From assembly GCA_030248215.1 (NCBI GenBank), contig JASANG010003059.1, positions 62,001 through 126,000 on the forward strand: a stretch of DNA of 64,000 nt, read 5' to 3'. Source of the stretch: Enoplolaimus lenunculus. Lineage: Eukaryota; Nematoda; Enoplea; Enoplida; Thoracostomopsidae. Below are positions 58,361 to 64,000 of the stretch, piece after piece (the stretch's first letter is position 1; the number at the start of each line of letters is the position of its first letter). The notes under the pieces were generated by a model. The model was not told the DNA's origin. It did not search any database and saw only the letters and a program-made list of their open reading frames with translations. The position numbers and the translations under genes were made by a program.

Positions 58361-58869
58361 AACAAGCAAATGAAAGCTACGAAAATAATTGCAACAATCG
58401 GAACAGGTAAAGTTATCAAATTTCACAAAACAGAAAAGTTAATTTATTTTGATTGAATGCTTTGAACTGTACGGGCGGAGTTTAAAGTATACATTTATGC
58501 AGAAATCGACTATTGCTTTTGCACAAAATGCGCAAAAATGATATATTTCACAAATAAGTATTAACCCCTTCTCATATTGAGTTGCCTATACGCAACTCAG
58601 CGCAGTGTATATACGTTAAATAGTATATATCGCACCGTGTTTAACAATTGCAACACGTATACCGAGCGTCAAGCTCCTATAGTTGACTGGTGATAGTAAA
58701 CGCCTCCCACTCCAGTCATTGGAGTTCGAATCCTAGCATAAAAGTAGGTCTCAGGGGAAATAGAAAATATTCATGTGAGAAAGGGTTACCATCGTTTACT
58801 CGTAGTTGTAACTTAAAATACGAACGATACAAAATGATTTTTTAGGTTAAATATACACTGCAGAATGCA

Positions 58870-59225
58870 AACGGACCGGAGTTGGAAAAAACCCCGGAAC
58901 CGAAGTCAAATTTGTGTCGGAGCCGGTGGTGAGACAAAATTTTATAGGTAACGAAACTGATGTCGATTGCTGTGAGTTCGTTCACTTATTACCAGTAAAT
59001 TTTGTTGAATAATTGTTCCAAAACTTTCATTTTGAGAATACTCAACAAACTCTTTGATACAGCTTTCAAAATATATTATATACGGTTACAAGGTCACTGT
59101 CGAATTGTACAGCGTTTACAAAAATGCAAAAAATTTCACTGCCGAAATTACCGCAATTTCCAGCAAAACGTCTACTGGAGCCACCAAACCTGGTCTCCAG
59201 TTGTGACCGGAGCAAAGTACCGTTT
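58870..59225. repeat. Family J repeat, diverged copy
   Basis: Contains AACCCCGGAACCGAAGTC, GTGTCGGAGCCGGTGGTGAG, AAATTTCACTGCCGAAATTA and TCTACTGGAGCC, in the same order as 12500-12880. Confidence 0.5.
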
Positions 59226-59350
59226 TTAAACAGTAATTATTTTTTTACCATTTCTTGACAGGGTTGCTGTATATTAAGAACGAACCATATAGGTCTACAA
59301 TTTTATTTAAACCAAACTTAATATTCCAGAACTGTTAATCCGTAATCGCT

Positions 59351-59460
59351 CAGTGAGTCGAATTTGACTCTGGTGGAGTCGAATATTTGACTCAGTTTGT
59401 GTAGTCAGGATAAGCCTATTTCGGAGAGAGTCAATTTGACTCACCATTTTTTACAGTGTA
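59351..59460. mobile_element. Family C half-copy upstream of AMT-C (copy 6)
   Basis: Starts in CAGTGAGTCGAATTTGACTC; the right arm is complete through TTCGGAGAGAGTCAATTTGA and CATTTTTTACAGTGTA. It ends 205 bp before the AMT-C ATG. Confidence 0.8.
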
Positions 59461-59665
59461 CTTAATCGTACTTAAGTTCGTGTTTAGATGTCTTGTTATG
59501 ACAATGGCTAACGTTTACGGTTTATTTGTTTTTGCTCAAAACGTTAAGTGTTTACTTTATCGGCGACTTAACTAATTACTTTTTATACTTTCTTAATTGC
59601 GAATTTACTACCTGTTTTGCGATCAGAAGCTGCAATTGGATGTTAAAACCAATTGGACTCGTAAT

Positions 59666-61740
59666 ATGGCAGGTAATGGCACAACGCTGGCTCCGATAGG
59701 CGGACAACCAACGACCATAGAACCGGAAGGAGATGGGCCGTTCAACAGTGATGATGCGGCTTGGGCGTTAGGCAACTCGTTCTTAATTTTAACCATGCAA
59801 ACAGGATTTGCAATGCTTGAATGCGGTTGTGTTTCGTCTAAAAATATGGCAAATATTATGATTAAAAACGTATGTGACGTTAGCATTGGTGGTATTGCGT
59901 TTTGGGCACTTGGATACGGGTTAATTTTTGGAAATCCTTCAAATTGGCTGTGCGGATATGGAGATTTCTTTTTCACAATAACCGACCCGGATACACTTGG
60001 TGAACGCTATACGCATTATTTCTTTCAATTTTCGTTCGCCAGCACAGCGACAACAATTGTGTCCGGAGCGATTGCGGAACGTATGAAATTTCCGGCGTAT
60101 ATGGTGTTTTCATTTGTAAACATATTCATTTACTGTTTGCCAGCGTACTGGTGTTGGGGATCCAAAGGGTTTTTGGCAAACTTGGGATTTTTTGATTTCG
60201 CTGGAGTATGCTGCGTCCATTTGAACGGCGGGACATCCGCGTTGGTTGCAGCGTTGATGCTTGGTCCGCGGACTGATCGCTTTAAACAGCCGGGAAAGTA
60301 CGACGTAAGTTTGAACTGAAAAGACCAGTCTTATAAATTGTTAGTTCAGTGTTACTTGGGTTCCATTCATCATTGTTTGTGTTTGCAGAGGGAAATCTCA
60401 CACGTGAACAGAACGAGAACACAAAGTCATTTTCAGGATTCAATTCTATTAAAAGTTTTGGTTTTGAAACCCAGTGTACAATTGGCCAAGGCCCCATAGC
60501 GATTGTAAAGATGTAGCAAAACAAAAATGATGTTAACAGTACTGCGTATTTTCAAATAATCAAATCTGATTGATCTGTATCTTTTTACAGCAGTTTATCC
60601 TATGCCAAACTGCTATTACGCAATATAGCAGATTGGCCTAGGACAATTAGTAATTGGCCTGAATAGTAGACTGGCCTACGACATATATTGCGATAAATGT
60701 TTCAGATGAATTCGCCAATTACTGCGTTAACCGGTATGTTTATGTTAACATGGGCGTGGCTTGGGTTCAACTGCGGTTCAACGTTCCGAATGACACCGCA
60801 ATACTGGAAAATTGCTGGCTTAGTTTCGGTCACAACGCTTAACGGAGCCATTGGAGGAGGATTAGCAGGCTTAGGTTTATCGCTGATTTGGAAACGGGGC
60901 AAAGTCGACATCGGGTTCACGATCAATTCAGTCCTGGGCGGTTTAGTTGCAATCACAGGCGGATGTCCAGTGTATTCGCCGGCAGAATCGCTAGCAATCG
61001 GAGCAATTGGAGCAGCGATTGCAATTGGGACCGGAGAACTTCTTGAACGGTTTAAAATTGATGATCCAGTCGGCGCAGTGCCGGTTCATTTCGGAGCCGC
61101 TGTGTGGGGTACGATTGCAGTAGGAATTTTTGGCCAAAATAACTTCTTAGATATGTTAAGCTACAATGGACTGTTCCATCATGGCGGAGGTAAAATGCTT
61201 GGTGTCAATGCGCTTGGCGCATTGGTAACAGCAGCGTTTTCAGCAACTTCGACATTTTTAGTATTTCTGCTGATGAAACATACAATTGGAATTCGAGTGT
61301 CTTTAGAAGAAGAAGCAGTTGGAGCCGATTTTATGGAACACGATATCCGACCGCAAGCAGTCCACGACAAACTGGATCATTTGATAAAAGCGTTAGAGAA
61401 AAATAGCAAACCAGGCGACAAACAGAATGTCAACGAAGCGTTACAACAAATTATGGAATCTGAACGATTGAATGACAGCGAAGGCAAAGTTGGACCACTT
61501 GCTATACCGTATAACAAATCTGCAAAATCATCGAGTATGGCAGTGTTGGCGAGAATGGCTGCTGAACGTGACATTGAAAATCGAAACAAAGATACCATCA
61601 TAATGCGACTAAAAGCACAAGTGAACAAAACAACGAAAAGTGCAACGAAGATATCGGATGTTGCAAAAAAAGAAATAGGCACTAATCCAGATCGGTCATT
61701 TTTTCAAAAAACTAACGAACATCTGCCACGTTTGTTTTAA
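59666..61740 (+). CDS. Ammonium transporter AMT-C (Amt/Rh family)
   Basis: Exons 59666-60304 and 60706-61740 give 557 aa. Pore histidines are H185 (DFAGVCCVHLNGG) and H341 (VPVHFGAAVWGT). The second Phe-gate segment WLGFNCGS is present, and the first reads FQFSFASTATTIVSGA. The frame is open upstream of 59666 but the first ATG there (MAGNGTTLAP) fits the paralogues best. The intron is only 401 bp, phase 0, before MNSPITAL, and has no recognised repeat, so it may be nearest the ancestral state. The tail contains VGPLAIPYNKS and SMAVLARMAAER, aligned with the tail motifs of AMT-A and -B, then a Lys-rich stretch. Confidence 0.93.
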
Positions 61741-61917
61741 AATTAAAAATCACTACAATTTATTTATATTTTGAGACAAATCAGTCAAAAAAATTAACCA
61801 AACGATTCGTTTATTTTATTATGTAAATTATTACCTACCTATTTTGCTAAAATATAAACTAGCAGTCTAATTATTGCTTTTTGTAGGAAACCAAACTATT
61901 CAACGGCGGTAAACTAC

Positions 61918-61923
61918 AATAAA
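61918..61923 (+). promoter_or_regulatory. Candidate polyadenylation signal of AMT-C
   Basis: AATAAA lies 178 bp after the AMT-C stop and just before a family A element. Confidence 0.5.
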
Positions 61924-61926
61924 TAT

Positions 61927-62159
61927 GGTCCATGTAAAACATCAGGGACGGAACGTTTTTCTGTGGGACTAGAAAAGAGTAAGCTTAAGCTTTAGACTAA
62001 TTTTCTTGCTTGGCTTAGGCTTAGGCTTAGAAATGTGCGTCATTCTTACGCTTTATTTAGACCTAGGCTTTGGAATATGCTCATTCGTGCGCTTAGGCTT
62101 TAGGCTGCTTAGGAATATGCTCATAATACTGTTCCGCCCCTGTTCTTTTTACGTTGACC
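61927..62159. mobile_element. Family A MITE with TTAGGC core (copy 13)
   Basis: Left end GGTCCATGTAAAACATCAGG then GACGGAACG; right end GTTCCGCCCCTGTTCTTTTT then ACGTTGACC. Core GCTTGGCTTAGGCTTAGGCT and two spaced blocks. Confidence 0.8.
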
Positions 62160-62975
62160 ACAAATATTATATTGGAACCACAGGGCGATCCAGAGAGTGG
62201 TAGAAAGACAAAAACCGAAATGCACCATCCACATTTAATATAATTCGTATGCCAATGTCAAAAAGTGTACAGCCGTTGCCATGGCATAGCTAGCATTAGC
62301 CCAGAAAAGTTCGTATTGTAAAAAGGGTATGTCAAAAACGGTAGTTTGTCCGAATGACCTGTAAATGTCTCTATTTTTAAGGTAATATGCAAATTAGCTA
62401 TTAGCTGCTCTGTAAAAACTACTTAAAATACTATAGTTATTTTTAGTGAGTAACTGCACAAAATACAAAAAGCTTCGCGCAATTAGTAAAAATTTTCCCA
62501 AGGCCGACACCGAGACCGAGACGCGACTACCGAGTTCAGCCAAGAAAAGCTTCCGTCAATTTTTGGTCATCACCGAAAAAAATAGAAATTTTCAAAATAA
62601 AAACTAGATTTTATGCTGTTTTAATAGGAAAAATCGCAAGCACATGTTTTGCTGGAAACAGCGGAAGTTTAGGACACGCGCGGGCTCTTCTGGTTTGGTA
62701 GGGAAGGAAGTCAAATCTGTAAAGTGTTCCTGGTTTGGTAGGTACAGAAAATGTGAAGCGTACAATTTTTTCCTACCAAACAAAAGGAATCGTACACCTA
62801 CGCTTGAATTTTTAACTTTTATGAATGTTTTCAATTTCATTGTTTTGGGTTTAAGAAATCTGAACAAATTATTTATAAACCTCCAAGACCGATAATTCAA
62901 TCGTTAGCTATTGCGTAACAGAAGGTCAAAACCATATTTAATAAATACAAGACGCAATTTTAAATTTACAACTAT

Positions 62976-63405
62976 TGTAGTGACCCGAAGAAGAGGGGAC
63001 TGATATTTAGTTGGCGTCTCCAGACGGTACGCCCCTTGTTATTCGGTTACGGACTGTTATTTATTTTTAACCCAAGCTCCGCCACCTTTCGTTTTCGGTA
63101 CTGCAATTTAATCCGTTGAATTAAACGTTTATTTGTCTTGTGTCAATAGCTTGAGCGATAATGCAAGGTTATACTTAGAAATGTACTTTCAAACATTAAG
63201 TACACTTTAAAGTTACAGATCCACATTATTTGGTCCTGGAGTCAATTTTGTGCTACAATTAGCGATAATTGACATTTATGGACTCTAATTAGGATTTAGG
63301 GACCCAATCCGCTTACGCACTCTTATTATGGATACGGACTCCTATTGCTTAGGACTCAAAATGGGACCCCCCTTATTACACCCCTCTTATTCGGGCCACT
63401 ACAGT
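62976..63405 (-). mobile_element. Family B MITE (full copy, reversed)
   Basis: Ends TGTAGTGACCCGAAGAAGAG and CTCTTATTCGGGCCACTACA. The interior aligns in reverse with 44980-45420, including AACAGTCCGTAACCGAATAA on the minus strand. Confidence 0.85.
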
Positions 63406-64000
63406 ACTCACGTATGTTTTGAATGAAAAATATAATTGAAGAAACAATATTAACTAAAACCTATTAATCAAGAGAATATCATTAACCAAAACTGCGTTTA
63501 TATAGAATTAGTCTCACTGGTTGAGAAACATGACACTTCTAAACTGAAGGTTGGCGACGAATTGAAAAATTTCTCACAAAGGCATCGTATATGTATAAAA
63601 GAAACCTCGGGAGCGAAACGAGCAAGAAACCAATCACATTTTTCATCAAATCCCAACACAAAAGTTTGATTTATGTGGTTTCGTATATTTAGTGTCTCAC
63701 TCGGCACAGGGGACAAGCGAGCGTAGTCTCAGGAGGGCAGCCTCCCTGGCTCCGCAACGGCTATGGTGGTAACAGCCACAATTTACAGTAGACATGTAGA
63801 ATTTGTAAAAATTCTACATAATTCCGGTTCCGATCTCGCCCCAAAAAATTCCACATTTTTAGCTGTACATTAAACGCCAAAAATCATTGCAAATAAATTT
63901 GAAAGCTTAAAATAACGAAAATTAAAGAAACATCTCCATCCACGAATGAGAAGTCCAAATATCCACATCCGCTAATTGAGACACATCCGCGTCCGTAACA

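Larger units (their letters stand above)
56206..59665. other. Intergenic region between AMT-B and AMT-C
   Basis: No gene is supported. It contains a family A element (56285), an inverted-repeat MITE (57374), family F (57673), family A (58173), family J (58870) and a family C half-copy (59351). 56620-57370 is AT-rich with nothing recognised. The tRNA-like stretch near 58680-58740 is discussed under rejected items. Confidence 0.55.
61741..64000. other. Region downstream of AMT-C
   Basis: It holds a family A element (61927-62159) and a full family B element (62976-63405). 62160-62975 and 63406-64000 are AT-rich without a recognisable gene. Near 63600-63760, GGAGCGAAACGAGCAAGAAA and GGAGGGCAGCCTCCC resemble family H style GC-rich fragments. 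Confidence 0.5.

Noticed and set aside
58666-58745. tRNA-like stretch with a TTGGAGTTCGAATCCTAGCA B-box-type block
   Set aside because: A box and B box are only approximate, the T stem has mismatches and the anticodon arm does not form. At most it is a decayed tRNA-derived fragment.

Overview
This is animal nuclear DNA: AT-rich, with GT-AG introns, five conserved protein genes all on the + strand, and a very dense load of short non-autonomous repeats. No bacterial, organellar or viral genes are seen. A nematode or close relative is the best guess. The only sequence hint is that TTAGGC, the nematode telomere hexamer, fills the core of a dispersed repeat family, so the clade assignment is weak. 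The phylum should be settled by phylogeny of the genes.

Layout. (1) 26-10243: a MAST-family microtubule-associated Ser/Thr kinase with its PDZ domain, 12 exons, 5' end outside the window. (2) 13368-31906: the DEAH/RHA-type RNA helicase DHX34, an NMD factor. I can assemble 15 exons into one open frame of 1119 codons, close to the human length as I recall it. Its second intron holds about 3.5 kb of an 18-bp satellite. (3) 38936-42756, 49731-56205 and 59666-61740: three tandem ammonium transporter genes (AMT-A, -B, -C), each with two exons and an identical phase-0 intron position. The AMT-B intron carries a second copy of the satellite element, inverted. (4) Between and inside the genes lie at least eight families of MITE-like or foldback repeats, a tRNA-derived SINE and several minisatellites.

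Repeat families named here. A: termini like GGCCCATGT, core of TTAGGC or its complement. B: about 430 bp, termini CTGTAGTGACCCGAATAAG. C: foldback, termini CACTGCAAAAAATGG flanked by TA. D: 231-bp inverted arms. E: termini CACACGTGCAAGTTTTTGCT. F: TGAGTTGATT-rich with CACTGTAAA-like ends. G: ends CAGGGTGCAACC. H: GC-rich. J: CCGGAGCCGG-rich. The composite satellite element consists of a foldback module, an 18-bp satellite and a hairpin end.

How the genes relate. The kinase and DHX34 are housekeeping neighbours with no evident functional link. The AMT trio is a local duplication whose first exons are a mosaic of near-identical and diverged blocks, which suggests gene conversion. The most unusual feature is the pair of large intronic satellite elements in opposite orientation, about 30 kb apart, in two genes transcribed in the same direction. 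No transposase, reverse transcriptase or other autonomous-element gene was recognised.
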